Source: Vreelandella andesensis (GTDB lineage Bacteria; Pseudomonadota; Gammaproteobacteria; Pseudomonadales; Halomonadaceae). From it: a stretch of DNA of 64,000 nt. The position numbers and the translations under genes are program-made. Location of the stretch: NCBI RefSeq assembly GCF_003989795.1, contig NZ_RZHG01000015.1, forward strand, positions 62,001 through 126,000, given 5' to 3'. A model generated the notes under the pieces. That model was not told the origin of the DNA, made no database searches, and was given only the letters and a program-made list of their open reading frames with translations. Positions 9,542-19,199 of this stretch are shown here, piece after piece; position 1 is the stretch's first letter, and each line of letters starts with the position of its first letter.

Positions 9542-10738
9542 ATGAATCCCGATCTGAACGCTCTGCACCCTTATCCGTTTGAAAAACTAGCCGCCCTAAA
9601 GGCAGCGCTTGTGCCACCGGCAGGGCTTGAACATATCCCTCTTACCATCGGGGAGCCCCAACACGCCCCTTTCGCAGGGGCACTTGAAGCGCTGGTAGCT
9701 CATCAATTGGAAATGGCCCGCTATCCGGCAACCAATGGTTTACCCGCCCTGCGCGAAACAATCGCCCACTGGGCATCGCAGCGTTTCTCGCTTGCTGGGC
9801 TGGATGCCGAACGCCAAGTACTCCCAGTTAACGGCACCCGAGAAGCGATTTTTGCCTTTGTGCAAGCAGCGATAGATCGTCATCGTCCTGCCAAAGTGGC
9901 TGTTCCCAACCCCTTTTATCAAATTTATGAAGGGGCAACATTGCTCGCAGGGGGCGAACCGCTCTATTTAGATTGCACAGCTGAGAATGGCTTTCGCCCT
10001 AATTTTTCGGCAGTGAGCGCGGCAACCTGGCGCGATGTACAAATTGTATTCGTTTGCTCTCCAGGTAACCCCACCGGCGCCGTCACGCCGCTCTCTGAGT
10101 TCAAGCAGCTCATCGCGTTGGCCGACGAACACGACTTTATTATCGCCTCTGATGAGTGCTATTCAGAATTATATCTGGATGAAAACACGCCCCCTCCAGG
10201 CTTGCTACAGGCTTGCGCCGAGCTTGGCCGCGATGATTACCAACGCTGTGTCGTGTTTCATTCGCTATCGAAGCGTTCCAACTTGCCTGGGCTGCGTTCC
10301 GGCTTTGTCGCCGGTGATGCGAACCTTCTTACACCATTTAAGCGCTACCGCACCTACCACGGCTGCGCAATGTCGCTACCGCTTCAGTACGCCTCTATCG
10401 CCGCCTGGCAGGACGAAACCCACGTGCGTGCTAATCGCGATGCTTACCGCGAAAAATTTAGCGCAGTGACCAGCGTCCTAGCTCCGGTAATGAACTTCCC
10501 TCCGCCGGAAGCTAGCTTTTACCTGTGGCCAGCGGTGCCAGACGGTGATGATATCGCCTTTACCCAGCGGCTCTTTAGCGAGCAACACGTCAGCGTCTTA
10601 CCTGGCAGCCTCATGGGCCGCCTAGGGCAACATGGCCATAATCCCGGCTCAGGTCGACTACGTTTAGCGTTAGTGGCGGAACTTGCGCCCACACTTGAAG
10701 CAGCCAAGCGACTTCGCCAACTAGTCGAGCGCGGCTAA
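9542..10738 (+). CDS. dapC: succinyldiaminopimelate transaminase
   Basis: PLP-dependent class I/II aminotransferase that makes N-succinyl-LL-2,6-diaminopimelate in the succinylase branch of lysine/peptidoglycan synthesis. 398 residues. The fold-type I features are visible: NPFYQIYEGA, SPGNPTGAV, the SDECYSELY segment, and the PLP lysine in FHSLSKRSNLPGLRSGF. The ATG at 9542 is preferred over an upstream in-frame start at 9434, because the latter would lie inside the promoter at 9447-9475. The context glnD-dapC-yffB-dapD-dapE is the Pseudomonas arrangement and argues for DapC over ArgD-type enzymes. Confidence 0.93.
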   Translation: MNPDLNALHPYPFEKLAALKAALVPPAGLEHIPLTIGEPQHAPFAGALEALVAHQLEMARYPATNGLPALRETIAHWASQRFSLAGLDAERQVLPVNGTREAIFAFVQAAIDRHRPAKVAVPNPFYQIYEGATLLAGGEPLYLDCTAENGFRPNFSAVSAATWRDVQIVFVCSPGNPTGAVTPLSEFKQLIALADEHDFIIASDECYSELYLDENTPPPGLLQACAELGRDDYQRCVVFHSLSKRSNLPGLRSGFVAGDANLLTPFKRYRTYHGCAMSLPLQYASIAAWQDETHVRANRDAYREKFSAVTSVLAPVMNFPPPEASFYLWPAVPDGDDIAFTQRLFSEQHVSVLPGSLMGRLGQHGHNPGSGRLRLALVAELAPTLEAAKRLRQLVERG

Positions 10739-10767
10739 GGCGCCGTAGGTGTATTTAAGGAGGCTAT

Positions 10768-11115
10768 ATGCTGACGCTCTATATTATCAACACGTGCGAT
10801 ACCTGCCGCAAAGCACGCAAAGCACTTGAAGAAAAAGGCATCCCTTTCAAGACGCACGACCTGCGTAAGGATGGGCTGTCCGCTGGCCTGCTTGAGCACA
10901 TTCTTGAGCGTGTACCGCTGTTAGAGGCGCTTAATAAGCGCAGTAAAACATGGCGCGACTTACCCCAGGAAGTAAAAGACAACGTGGATGCTACCTCTTC
11001 CCGCAAGCTACTGCTTGAACAGCCCACACTGCTCAAAAGACCACTGTTAGAAATTGATGACAGCACTATTTTAGTCGGCTACCGCGACGGCGATTACGAC
11101 TCTCTCAGCGGCTAA
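10768..11115 (+). CDS. yffB: ArsC/Spx-family reductase-like protein (YffB type)
   Basis: 115-residue thioredoxin-fold protein of the ArsC/Spx superfamily. The N-terminal strand leads to NTCDTCRKA, so both Cys of a CxxC-like pair (C10, C13) are present. The conserved KRSKTWRDLP and LLKRPLLE segments are typical of YffB. AAGGAGG precedes the ATG closely. It is embedded in the dap operon in many gammaproteobacteria, but no role in lysine synthesis is established. Arsenate reduction is unlikely without neighbouring ars genes. Confidence 0.88.
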   Translation: MLTLYIINTCDTCRKARKALEEKGIPFKTHDLRKDGLSAGLLEHILERVPLLEALNKRSKTWRDLPQEVKDNVDATSSRKLLLEQPTLLKRPLLEIDDSTILVGYRDGDYDSLSG

Positions 11116-11191
11116 CCCGCCACTGAACCCTAACAACTGATTGTGAATCAAAACTCTAATTTTGAATCAAAACTTTAAAGGAAGACGCGTT

Positions 11192-12217
11192 ATGCTGAGC
11201 TTCGCGCTTGGAATCGGCACCCAAAACACCCAGGGCGACTGGCTAGAAATCTACTACCCAGCACCGCTGTTTAATCCTGCAGACAATCTGGTCGCTGCGG
11301 CCAAAGCGGCGCTAGACGCCCCTGCCGGAAATACAGCGATCAGCTTTCTGCCCGAAGATTGCACGCGCCTAGCCAAAGCGTTAGAAGCTGCTGGCCACTC
11401 TGAGCAGGCAGCACTCGCTGAATCATTCGCTGCCAGCCATCGTCCGCTAGTCGCGATGTTTTTAGAAAGCGATCAGGCACCGCAAACCGCTCCTGAAGTT
11501 TATTTAAAGCTGCACCTGCTCTCCCATCGCTTAGTGAAGCCCCACGGTTTGGATCTGACTGGCATGTTCGGCCTGCTGCGCAATATCGCCTGGACCAATG
11601 AAGGCGCGATTGATATCGAGGAGTTGCCCACCCGCCGCTTGAAAGCGCGTTTAGCGGGTCGAGCGCTGTCAGTCGACTGTGTCGACAAATTCCCCAAAAT
11701 GACCGATTACGTGGTACCCACTGGTATCCGCATTGGCGACACCGCTCGCGTGCGCCTAGGGGCTTACCTAGGTGAAGGCACCACGGTAATGCATGAAGGC
11801 TTCGTCAACTTCAACGCAGGTACCGAAGGCCCCGGTATGATCGAAGGGCGTATTTCCGCAGGCGTTATGGTCGGCAAAGGCTCTGACCTCGGCGGCGGCT
11901 GCTCTACCATGGGAACACTTTCTGGCGGCGGCAATATTATTATCAAGGTAGGCGAAGGTTGCCTGATTGGTGCCAACGCCGGTATCGGTATTCCGCTTGG
12001 CGACCGATGCACCGTAGAAGCGGGTTTATATATTACCGCAGGTTCGAAAGTCACTCTGCTCGACGATCAGAATCAGGAAGTTAAGACCGTGGCAGCACGC
12101 GAATTAGCGGGCCAGAATGACTTGTTACTGCGCCGCAACTCGCAAAATGGCCGCATTGAGTGCTTGACCAATAAAAGCGCCATTGCGCTGAATGAGGCGC
12201 TGCATGCCCATAACTGA
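11192..12217 (+). CDS. dapD: tetrahydrodipicolinate N-succinyltransferase
   Basis: Transfers succinyl from succinyl-CoA to tetrahydrodipicolinate. 341 residues, the longer DapD type seen in Pseudomonas and relatives. The C-terminal half is a left-handed beta helix with hexapeptide-like repeats ([49 protein letters not shown]). The ATG at 11192 has AAAGGAAG upstream; an in-frame start at 11162 lacks one. It overlaps dapE by 14 bases. Product passes to DapC and DapE encoded alongside. Confidence 0.95.
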   Translation: MLSFALGIGTQNTQGDWLEIYYPAPLFNPADNLVAAAKAALDAPAGNTAISFLPEDCTRLAKALEAAGHSEQAALAESFAASHRPLVAMFLESDQAPQTAPEVYLKLHLLSHRLVKPHGLDLTGMFGLLRNIAWTNEGAIDIEELPTRRLKARLAGRALSVDCVDKFPKMTDYVVPTGIRIGDTARVRLGAYLGEGTTVMHEGFVNFNAGTEGPGMIEGRISAGVMVGKGSDLGGGCSTMGTLSGGGNIIIKVGEGCLIGANAGIGIPLGDRCTVEAGLYITAGSKVTLLDDQNQEVKTVAARELAGQNDLLLRRNSQNGRIECLTNKSAIALNEALHAHN

Positions 12218-13376
12218 GCCTGAAGCGCTGTCGCCCACGCTGCAGCTCGCGTTTGAGCTACTTAGTCGGGCATCGGTAACGCCGGATGACGAAGGCTGCC
12301 AGAACCTTATGATCGAGCGCTTAACAGCGCTCGGTTTTCATATCGAGCAACTACCGTTTGGCGATGTCAAAAATTTCTGGGCAATAAGAGGTCATCATGG
12401 CCCCGTATTAGCCTTCGCTGGCCACACTGATGTTGTGCCCTGCGGCCCACATACGAACTGGGAATTCCCACCGTTTGAGCCATGCATTGATGAACACGGC
12501 ATGCTTTGTGGACGAGGTGCTGCCGACATGAAAGGCAGCCTAGCGGCGATGCTCACCGCTGTTGAGCGCTTTGTGAGAACCCATCCAGAGCACGATGGCC
12601 GCATTGCATTTTTGATCACATCCGATGAGGAAGGTCCCGCTGTAGATGGCACCCGCGCAGTGGTTGAACATTTACGCGAACGTAACGAGCGCTTGGACTA
12701 CTGCATTGTGGGTGAGCCTTCTTCGACCTCTCGACTGGGCGATACGATCAAAAATGGCCGCCGCGGGTCACTGGGTGGTGTTCTGCATATCAAGGGGGTG
12801 CAAGGCCATGTCGCCTATCCGCATCTTGCACGCAACCCTATTCACCAAGCAATGCCCGCCCTAGATGCGCTGGTTAGCGAGCACTGGGACGCGGGCAATG
12901 ACTTTTTTCCGGCCACCAGCTTCCAGGTATCTAATTTTCGCGCAGGCACCGGAGCCACTAACGTCATTCCCGGTGAAGTCGAAGTTGTCTTTAACTTCCG
13001 TTATTCCACTGAAGTTACCCATGAGATGCTAAAAAGCCGGACCGAATCGATGTTGGATACGCATGGCCTTGAGTACCACATCGATTGGACACTCAACGGC
13101 GAACCGTTTCTAACCGCAGAAGGCGAGTTGGTCGACGCTGCCATTCGCGGCGTCGAAGCCGTCACCGGCGAACGTCCCGCGCTTTCAACTAGCGGCGGCA
13201 CCTCAGATGGTCGTTTCATTGCAACCCTTGGCGCCCAAGTGGTCGAGCTTGGCCCACTTAACGACACTATTCACAAAGTGAATGAGCGCGTGCGCGCCAG
13301 TGACCTGGATGAGCTAAGCCGTATTTATGAGGCAACGCTACAAGCCCTGTTAACGGATGACGAGGTGAGCGTATGA
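12204..13376 (+). CDS. dapE: succinyl-diaminopimelate desuccinylase
   Basis: Di-zinc M20 hydrolase that removes succinate to give LL-diaminopimelate. 390 residues from ATG 12204. The metal-site motifs are FAGHTDVVP (His ligand), GRGAADMKG (bridging Asp), [12 protein letters not shown] (catalytic base Glu and Glu ligand) and [12 protein letters not shown] (C-terminal His ligand). The GRRGS segment and the lid/dimerisation domain lie in the middle. An ATG at 12192 is also in frame, but its extra residues MRRC add nothing recognisable. Last dap gene of the operon. Confidence 0.96.
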   Translation: MPITEPEALSPTLQLAFELLSRASVTPDDEGCQNLMIERLTALGFHIEQLPFGDVKNFWAIRGHHGPVLAFAGHTDVVPCGPHTNWEFPPFEPCIDEHGMLCGRGAADMKGSLAAMLTAVERFVRTHPEHDGRIAFLITSDEEGPAVDGTRAVVEHLRERNERLDYCIVGEPSSTSRLGDTIKNGRRGSLGGVLHIKGVQGHVAYPHLARNPIHQAMPALDALVSEHWDAGNDFFPATSFQVSNFRAGTGATNVIPGEVEVVFNFRYSTEVTHEMLKSRTESMLDTHGLEYHIDWTLNGEPFLTAEGELVDAAIRGVEAVTGERPALSTSGGTSDGRFIATLGAQVVELGPLNDTIHKVNERVRASDLDELSRIYEATLQALLTDDEVSV

Positions 13377-13762
13377 TGGAACGGTTCCCAGATATCGAGG
13401 TATACCTTGCCAGCGTAGCGATAGATAGAGTCAACGCGTGGCTAAGCGAAGCTCTCGATGCGCCGCCACTTAGCCCAGCGGGCAAAGGCAAATGGAAAAC
13501 TCACGGCCACCATCAAGGTGAAGCAGTGCCCGTATTGTTGGTGGACAACGCTGCCGATGGCTTTGCCAGCCTGTGGTTCGATAGCCACCACACGCCTTGG
13601 CACACAGACCAGGAGTGCGCTCAGCATGCTGCCGAGGCCTTGCAGACAGAAGTGCGCTGTTCGCTTGGTGGCTGGCACCCAGGCGATGACCCCGACCGTT
13701 TCTGGCAGGTAATGCCAGGCGGTCAAGAAAAAGCCATTGAATGGCCTGATTCAGGCCGTTAA
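13373..13762 (+). CDS. conserved hypothetical protein downstream of dapE
   Basis: I do not recognise a named family. 129 residues, soluble, with no signal peptide or membrane segment. Trp- and His-rich ([41 protein letters not shown]). The His and Cys positions could bind metal, but this is speculation. Its ATG overlaps the dapE stop (ATGA), and GAGGTGA lies just upstream, so it is translated with dapE. It ends 6 bases before a strong terminator, which makes it the last gene of the operon. Confidence 0.75.
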   Translation: MMERFPDIEVYLASVAIDRVNAWLSEALDAPPLSPAGKGKWKTHGHHQGEAVPVLLVDNAADGFASLWFDSHHTPWHTDQECAQHAAEALQTEVRCSLGGWHPGDDPDRFWQVMPGGQEKAIEWPDSGR

Positions 13763-13767
13763 ACGCA

Positions 13768-13797
13768 CAAGACCCCGCTTAGCGGGGTCTTGTCTTT
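13768..13797 (+). terminator. dap operon terminator
   Basis: CAAGACCCCGCT and AGCGGGGTCTTG form a 10-12 bp stem with a tiny loop, followed by TCTTT. It also sits downstream of the convergent gene at 13847-14389 and could act on both strands. Confidence 0.85.
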
Positions 13798-13846
13798 CAG
13801 CAGTTAACGATGCCAGCGCTATCAAATAAAAACGATTTAATAAACG

Positions 13847-14389
13847 CTACTCAATAATACTAACGTCGTCCGCTTGAAGACCACGGTCATTCTTAATCAC
13901 GTGATAGCGAACAATTTGTCCCTCAGCAAGCATACGCGGGCCACGACCACGAATAGCGCGAAAGTGAACAAACACATCCTCACCATTATCTCGGGTAATA
14001 AAGCCGTAACCCTTATTGGTATTGAACCACTTTACTTCACCTTCTTCGCGACCATCGTTGGGGTCGATGATATCTTCCTCTTCATCATCTTCCACCTCAG
14101 GTACCGCTTGAGGCTGACGCGGCGCAGATTTAGTCCTAGAAACATCAGCTTTCACTACCATAGGCGGCGCCAGAGCTGCAGCGGCTAACGTGCCTATAAA
14201 TAACGCAATAAAACAACCCAAAGCAGCGGCAATATACACACCACTAACCCCGCTGATGGCAAGTTCAGCCAGCCACTGCTCAGCAAGCGGTGCATTCGTT
14301 AAATGAACAATCCCCGCCAAAAGAAGTGGCGTGGGGGCGGCAAGTAAAACACTGATGAAAAAACAGCGAAAAACAACTTTTGGATTCAT
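13847..14389 (-). CDS. membrane-anchored cold-shock-domain protein
   Basis: 180 residues. Two hydrophobic segments (about residues 7-29 and 50-74) are followed by a very acidic linker ([18 protein letters not shown], ~95-115) and a complete C-terminal cold-shock domain. The domain has [17 protein letters not shown] (RNP1) and DVFVHF (RNP2), ending [11 protein letters not shown]. CSDs bind single-stranded RNA/DNA, so this would hold an RNA-binding domain at the cytoplasmic face of the membrane. The same frame runs unbroken through both parts, so it is a true fusion. No partner gene is obvious: it converges on the dap operon and diverges from slyX. Confidence 0.82.
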   Translation of the reverse strand: MNPKVVFRCFFISVLLAAPTPLLLAGIVHLTNAPLAEQWLAELAISGVSGVYIAAALGCFIALFIGTLAAAALAPPMVVKADVSRTKSAPRQPQAVPEVEDDEEEDIIDPNDGREEGEVKWFNTNKGYGFITRDNGEDVFVHFRAIRGRGPRMLAEGQIVRYHVIKNDRGLQADDVSIIE

Positions 14390-14499
14390 AGATGATAAAA
14401 GCTCTCTTGTTGTATGGGTAACAGACGAAGGACAATACTCGGCCCACTAGGCCCATTCCTAACAGTACCAAGCATACTACACAAGGTGACGATGTTATC

Positions 14500-14748
14500 A
14501 TGACAAACGAATTATCGCCTGCTGAGCTAACTCAACTTCTTGAATCTTTAGAGAGTCGACTGGCTTACCAGGAACACTGGTTAGATACGCTTGATCAGGC
14601 GGTTGCCCAGCAGGAACGCCGGCTAGAAAAGCTGGAACAGCTGAGCTCACTGATGCGTGAGCGCTTGCGTGAGCAATATCAAGCACTCCAAGCGGGTGAC
14701 TCACAGGGTGATACCCGCCCAGAGGATGAAGCCCCCCCTCACTACTAG
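14500..14748 (+). CDS. slyX: SlyX family protein
   Basis: 82-residue protein predicted to be mostly one coiled coil (LESLESRLAYQEHWLDTLDQ, then AVAQQERRLEKLEQ), ending in the PPHY tail seen in SlyX. The function is not known; it neighbours slyD in E. coli. A weak GGTGACGATGTTATC precedes the ATG. It diverges from the cold-shock-domain gene by 110 bases and faces ald with a 57-base gap. Confidence 0.85.
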   Translation: MTNELSPAELTQLLESLESRLAYQEHWLDTLDQAVAQQERRLEKLEQLSSLMRERLREQYQALQAGDSQGDTRPEDEAPPHY

Positions 14749-14805
14749 CAATACCGCACCAGTATTAACACTAACAATAACTACTACTATTTGACGTACC
14801 GGCTA

Positions 14806-15921
14806 TCACGCTACTGCGCTCGCTGGGTCGATACTATTAAGCCCGAAAGCCTCGGCAACGGCCTGATAAGTTACTTGGCCATTATGGACATTTAACCCTG
14901 GCAGAAAGTGCGGGTCGTCTTTCAGTGCTTGTTGCCAACCTTTATCAGCGAGCGCTAGCACAAACGGCAGCGTGGCATTAGTTAGCCCCAGGGTAGATGT
15001 GCGCGCTACCGCTCCAGGCATATTGGCCACGCAGTAATGAACAATACCGTCCACACTATAGGTCGGCTCGGCGTGCGTGGTGGCTTTGCTGGTTTCAAAA
15101 CAGCCGCCCTGATCAATGGCGACGTCAACCAGCACACTGCCAGGCTTCATATCGGCCAACATGGCACGGGTAATCAGCTTAGGCGCAGCGGCACCAGGAA
15201 TGAGCACAGCACCAATAATCATATCGGACTCTTTAGCTGCCTGATCAAGGGCGTCCGCCGTAGAGTAGACCGTTTTGATACGTCCCTGATAACGATCATC
15301 AAGCACTTCTAAGCGAGCAATCGATTTATCCAGAATGGTCACCTCGGCCCCTAACCCTAGCGCCATACGGGCGGCGTTTTCACCGACCACACCACCACCA
15401 ATCACGGTAACCTTACCCGGTGCAACGCCCGGCACCCCTGGCAATAACACGCCGGAACCGCCCTGCGCTTTTTCCAGGCTATGCGCGCCTGCCTGAACGG
15501 CCATGCGACCAGCCACCGTGCTCATCGGTGCAAGCAACGGCAACCCACCTTTTGCATCGATAATGGTTTCATAGGCAATACAGGTCGCACCGCTGGCCAT
15601 CAAGCCTTGGGTCAGCTTCTCCTCAGCGGCCAAATGCAAGTAGGTGAACAACGTCTGATTAGCTGTTAGACGTGCTACTTCTTCGGCTTGAGGTTCTTTT
15701 ACTTTGAGAATCAGCTCGGCGCTTTGCCACAGCGCGTCTACATTAGCTTCTACCTTAGCACCAGCGGCCTCGTAGTCGCTGTCGCTAAACCCTGCACCCT
15801 CTCCCGCGGCTGCCTGGACACTTACCGAGTGACCACGCCCCACTAATTCCCGTGCGCCTGTCGGGGTAAGCGCCACTCGATACTCGTGGTTTTTGATCTC
15901 TTTTGGTACGGCGATTTTCAT
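14806..15921 (-). CDS. ald: alanine dehydrogenase
   Basis: NAD-dependent interconversion of L-alanine and pyruvate plus ammonia. 371 residues, the family length. The N-terminal domain opens [29 protein letters not shown] contains the catalytic Lys, and the TYLHLAA segment the catalytic His. The Rossmann motif is [16 protein letters not shown]-terminal [16 protein letters not shown] and TNATLPFVL are typical. AAGGA is about eight bases before the ATG. It appears monocistronic, preceded by the rlmI terminator. Confidence 0.96.
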   Translation of the reverse strand: MKIAVPKEIKNHEYRVALTPTGARELVGRGHSVSVQAAAGEGAGFSDSDYEAAGAKVEANVDALWQSAELILKVKEPQAEEVARLTANQTLFTYLHLAAEEKLTQGLMASGATCIAYETIIDAKGGLPLLAPMSTVAGRMAVQAGAHSLEKAQGGSGVLLPGVPGVAPGKVTVIGGGVVGENAARMALGLGAEVTILDKSIARLEVLDDRYQGRIKTVYSTADALDQAAKESDMIIGAVLIPGAAAPKLITRAMLADMKPGSVLVDVAIDQGGCFETSKATTHAEPTYSVDGIVHYCVANMPGAVARTSTLGLTNATLPFVLALADKGWQQALKDDPHFLPGLNVHNGQVTYQAVAEAFGLNSIDPASAVA

Positions 15922-16067
15922 TAGCGTTTTCCTTCTCTATTGATTGTTGGTGCTGAATCTTACGTGTCAGTTTTCAACACCCAGCCGTATGTGCCAGGCC
16001 ATACATAAGTGCTACTCAGCAAAGTACAGCACAGCTGGCACTAACCACCACCCCGAGCAAGAAAAAC

Positions 16068-16097
16068 AAAAAAAACGCCGACTAAGGCGTTTTTTTG
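16068..16097 (-). terminator. terminator after rlmI
   Basis: AACGCC and GGCGTT arms flanked by A and T runs on both sides (AAAAAAAACGCC and GGCGTTTTTTT) make a hairpin that can work in either direction. It lies 99 bases past the rlmI stop and upstream of ald, so it isolates ald. Confidence 0.8.
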
Positions 16098-16195
16098 AAG
16101 AAAAATCTAACGTTTAACAAAAATCAGCGAAAAAATCGACGGCACGTTATCATCCATTGTTCAACCATCACCGCATCACCGTAAACACGCTTGGT

Positions 16196-17386
16196 TTAAT
16201 CGCGAAAGACGCGAACGCCCAGTGCTTTCAAATACGAGGTTTCCGGAATCGCCGGATGAACCGGGTGATCGGGCCCTTGATGGCCCTGAAAAATCACCTG
16301 ACCGTGACGGTCTTGGTGGCGAACGGCGCCACGCACCACATCCACCAAACGTTCAGGCGCGAGGTGCATGGAGCACGAAGCCGACAACAGCAAGCCATCA
16401 CGACCCAGCAGGCGCATCGCTTCGCGATTCAGCCGTGCGTAAGCACGCTCACCATTAGGGATGTCCTTGCGCTTTTTGATAAACGCAGGCGGATCAAGAA
16501 TGACAACATCAAACTGTTCGCCATCGGCTTTCAGTGCCGCTAACGCTTCAAAGGCATCGCCTTCTGCTATCGCCACTTGCTCTTGCACACCATTTAGCTC
16601 AGCGTTACGAGCCACTTGATCCAACGCCGAAGCAGACGCATCAACACATAGCACTTCTGAGGCACCGCTGGCGGCTGCCTGAACACCCCAACCGCCCACG
16701 TAACTAAACACATCCAGCACGCGCTTGCCCGCCACTTGGCTGTTCAGCCATGCGCGATTGACGCGGTGGTCGTAGAACCACCCTGTTTTTTGGCCGTTCA
16801 ACACAGGCACCGCAAAGGTGACGCCATTCTCTTCCAGCAGAACTTCATCAGGCAGTGTGCCCTTTACCACTTCAACGTGAGCTTCTAGACCTTCCTGACG
16901 GCGACCGCCCGTATCATTGCGGAACACAATGGCATGAGGTTTAACGACTTTTTCCAGCGCATCGACTATGTCTTCCGCCAGCGCTTGCATACCCGCGGTA
17001 TTCAGCTGAACCACCACCACATCACCGAAACGGTCAATCACTAAGCCTGGCAACAGATCACCTTCACCGTGAATCAAACGGTAAAAGGGCTTATCGAACA
17101 GTCGTTCACGCAGGGCCAACGCCTGGTTAAAACGGTGGACGAATAGCGAGCGATCTAGGCGCATCTCTGGGTCGCGAGACATCACTCGACCACAGATCAG
17201 CGAATGTGGATTAATGTAAGCGACGCCAAGGGTTTTGCCATTGGAAGCCTCGACCAAAGCAGACTCACCTGCAGCAAAGTTTTTAAGCGGCGTCTCTTTG
17301 ATATCTACCTCATTGGAGTAGATCCACAGATGGCCCGCTTTCAGGCGGCGATCAGCATTTTTATTCAGGCGCAGGCGTTGAGTCAC
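16196..17386 (-). CDS. rlmI: 23S rRNA (cytosine1962-C5)-methyltransferase RlmI
   Basis: SAM-dependent methyltransferase for m5C1962 of 23S rRNA. From the GTG at 17386 it has 396 residues, the same as E. coli RlmI. The N-terminal PUA-like domain has GHLWIYSNEVD; the methyltransferase domain has VLDVFSYVGGWGVQAAASGA (SAM loop) and the ILDPPAFIKKR motif. GGAG is six bases upstream of that GTG, and it begins VTQRLRLNKNADRRLKAG. A longer open frame to 17434 consists only of the tandem duplication at 17391-17420 read as repeated IALLE, so I reject that start. Confidence 0.92.
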   Translation of the reverse strand: MTQRLRLNKNADRRLKAGHLWIYSNEVDIKETPLKNFAAGESALVEASNGKTLGVAYINPHSLICGRVMSRDPEMRLDRSLFVHRFNQALALRERLFDKPFYRLIHGEGDLLPGLVIDRFGDVVVVQLNTAGMQALAEDIVDALEKVVKPHAIVFRNDTGGRRQEGLEAHVEVVKGTLPDEVLLEENGVTFAVPVLNGQKTGWFYDHRVNRAWLNSQVAGKRVLDVFSYVGGWGVQAAASGASEVLCVDASASALDQVARNAELNGVQEQVAIAEGDAFEALAALKADGEQFDVVILDPPAFIKKRKDIPNGERAYARLNREAMRLLGRDGLLLSASCSMHLAPERLVDVVRGAVRHQDRHGQVIFQGHQGPDHPVHPAIPETSYLKALGVRVFRD

Positions 17387-17390
17387 AACA

Positions 17391-17420
17391 ATCTCCAAAA
17401 GAGCAATCTCCAAAAGAGCA
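17391..17420. repeat. 15-bp tandem duplication covering the rlmI ribosome-binding site
   Basis: Two perfect copies of ATCTCCAAAAGAGCA plus the first four bases of a third. On the minus strand each copy carries TTTTGGAGAT, so the Shine-Dalgarno sequence of rlmI is present twice, the functional one next to the GTG at 17386. Confidence 0.85.
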
Positions 17421-17482
17421 ATCTTACAAAGCACATAGACCCTGCAAGCATAGGCAAAACAATTAATATCAAATAGCGGCCG

Positions 17483-18310
17483 CTAGCGCTGGCAACCTGG
17501 GCAAAACACGCTGGCCCGCTGCCCCAGGGTAATACGACGCAGCTCAACGCCACAGCGCAGGCAAGGCTGCCCATGGCGCCCATACACATTCAGTTGTTGG
17601 GCAAAGTAACCAGGCTCGCCCTGTCCACTGACAAAATCTCGCAGCGTGGTACCGCCCTGGGTAATCGCTGCCGCCAACACCTCTTTAACCGCGGCGGCTA
17701 GCTGCTGGTAACGCGCCAATGAAACTTTTCCAGCAGCGCGTCGAGGGTCGATACCCGCCATAAAGAGCGCTTCGGCTGCATAAATATTGCCCGCACCGAC
17801 CACCACGCGGTTATCCATTAAAAAAGGCTTTACCGCAACGCGTTTATTACGCGATGCGTTATACAGCCAGCGGCCATTAAACGCGCCATCCAGCGGCTCA
17901 GGACCAAGGTGCGCAAGGCGCGAATCTAAACCGCCATCGCCTTGCTGCCAGTCCACAAAACCAAAGCGCCGCGGGTCGTGGTAGCGCAGCACATGACCAC
18001 TGGCCATCACCACATCGACATGGTCGTGCTTTTTAGGCAAGTCACCGACCTTGGCAATGCGTAGACTGCCCGACATGCCCAAGTGCCATAACAACGTGGC
18101 CTCACCTTCCGGTGTTGCCACAGGGATTTGTAGATACTTTGCGCGGCGTCTTAGTACCCCAACCCGAGAACCTACCAGCCGTTCGGCGAGATCGTCGGGC
18201 ACCGGCACGCGCAAACGGGGCTGACGCACCAACACTTCGGTGACTTCCTGCCCTTCTAAATAAGGGGCAATGCCACGCCGCGTCGTTTCAACTTCAGGCA
18301 ATTCGGGCAT
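17483..18310 (-). CDS. mutM: formamidopyrimidine-DNA glycosylase
   Basis: Base-excision glycosylase/AP lyase that removes 8-oxoguanine and FapyG. 275 residues. The catalytic N-terminus MPELPEVE is intact (Pro2 nucleophile, Glu3). HLGMSGSLR follows, [11 protein letters not shown] marks the helix-two-turn-helix, and the C-terminal zinc finger is C-x2-C-x16-C-x2-C (CLRCG to CPGCQR). It begins about 220 bases past the rpmG stop, beyond the rpmBG terminator. In many relatives mutM is close to rpmBG. Confidence 0.96.
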   Translation of the reverse strand: MPELPEVETTRRGIAPYLEGQEVTEVLVRQPRLRVPVPDDLAERLVGSRVGVLRRRAKYLQIPVATPEGEATLLWHLGMSGSLRIAKVGDLPKKHDHVDVVMASGHVLRYHDPRRFGFVDWQQGDGGLDSRLAHLGPEPLDGAFNGRWLYNASRNKRVAVKPFLMDNRVVVGAGNIYAAEALFMAGIDPRRAAGKVSLARYQQLAAAVKEVLAAAITQGGTTLRDFVSGQGEPGYFAQQLNVYGRHGQPCLRCGVELRRITLGQRASVFCPGCQR

Positions 18311-18456
18311 AATGAAAGCCTATGATGACAGCACCATGACAAACACTCTGCCGCTTGTGCGGTTCTGAGGTTATGCCGTGCTGAGGATGGAGACACGCAC
18401 AGCCCGTTATACTAAACCAGCCATACCGAATCCGTCATACCGCTAAATACCGAAAT

Positions 18457-18486
18457 GCAAAAACCCGGCTTAGGGCCGGGTTTTTC
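18457..18486 (-). terminator. rpmBG terminator
   Basis: AAACCCGGC and GCCGGGTTT arms with a five-base loop, flanked by A and T runs; on the minus strand it ends GGGTTTTTGC, 45 bases past the rpmG stop. Confidence 0.85.
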
Positions 18487-18530
18487 AACAGGCACTCGCC
18501 TGCGGTGAAAGCCGATCATTGTAATCGCAA

Positions 18531-18686
18531 TTACTTGATCTTAGCTTCCTTGTAGATAACGTGCTTACGGACGACCGGGTCGTATTTCTTGAATTCGAAC
18601 TTATCCGGTGTATTCCGCTTATTCTTATCAGTGGTGTAAAAGTGGCCAGTACCGGCACTAGACACCAGCTTGATTTTATCGCGCAT
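18531..18686 (-). CDS. rpmG: 50S ribosomal protein L33
   Basis: 51 residues, starting [19 protein letters not shown] and ending [13 protein letters not shown]. This is the zinc-independent L33 form: the CxxC pairs of the zinc-ribbon version are absent. It is too short for most automatic gene thresholds but matches the family from end to end. It lies 26 bases after rpmB in the usual rpmB-rpmG pair. Confidence 0.95.
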   Translation of the reverse strand: MRDKIKLVSSAGTGHFYTTDKNKRNTPDKFEFKKYDPVVRKHVIYKEAKIK

Positions 18687-18712
18687 GGTTTAACTCTCCC
18701 AAAAATACTTGC

Positions 18713-18949
18713 TTAGATGGCGTCGCCGCGCTTGCGGATATCAGCCAGAACCGTTTCGATACCTTTCTTGTCAATAATGCGCATCCCTTTAGAGGAAACG
18801 CGCAGCTTGACGAAGCGGTTTTCTGATTCAACCCAAAAACGATGGGCGTGCAGGTTCGGCAAGAAACGACGACGTGTCTTACGCTGGGAGTGTGAAACGT
18901 TATTACCAGTTACCGGACGCTTGCCGGTAACCTGACATACTTTGGACAT
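18713..18949 (-). CDS. rpmB: 50S ribosomal protein L28
   Basis: 78 residues from the ATG at 18949, opening [20 protein letters not shown] and continuing with [16 protein letters not shown] and the [15 protein letters not shown] tail. GGAGG stands five bases upstream of this ATG; a frame extending to 18994 has no support. It lacks the Cys pairs of zinc-type L28 except for a single Cys5. First gene of rpmBG. Confidence 0.96.
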   Translation of the reverse strand: MSKVCQVTGKRPVTGNNVSHSQRKTRRRFLPNLHAHRFWVESENRFVKLRVSSKGMRIIDKKGIETVLADIRKRGDAI

Positions 18950-19199
18950 GAGAGCCTCCAACCGCTTGGCGAGTTGTTCAAAACTGTCGGGCAAACCGGA
19001 GCAGGGAGGGAGTCGACGCGATTAACCGCCAAGCTTTACCCAAATCCGTTATTCAACCCAAGTTTAAAGGTGGCACTTTATACCAGAGCACCCGGCTACC
19101 AGCAAGCAAAAACGCACCAAAATGCCGAAAAAGGCACTTTTTAGACAATTTACTTAGGCAAACGACGATAACTTGACGTCACACCGTTTTCATTAAATG

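Noticed and set aside
19081..19160. Terminator after radC (AAAAAGTGCC paired with GGCATTTT)
   Set aside because: The stem has a bulge and the T-run is weak, so I did not list it.
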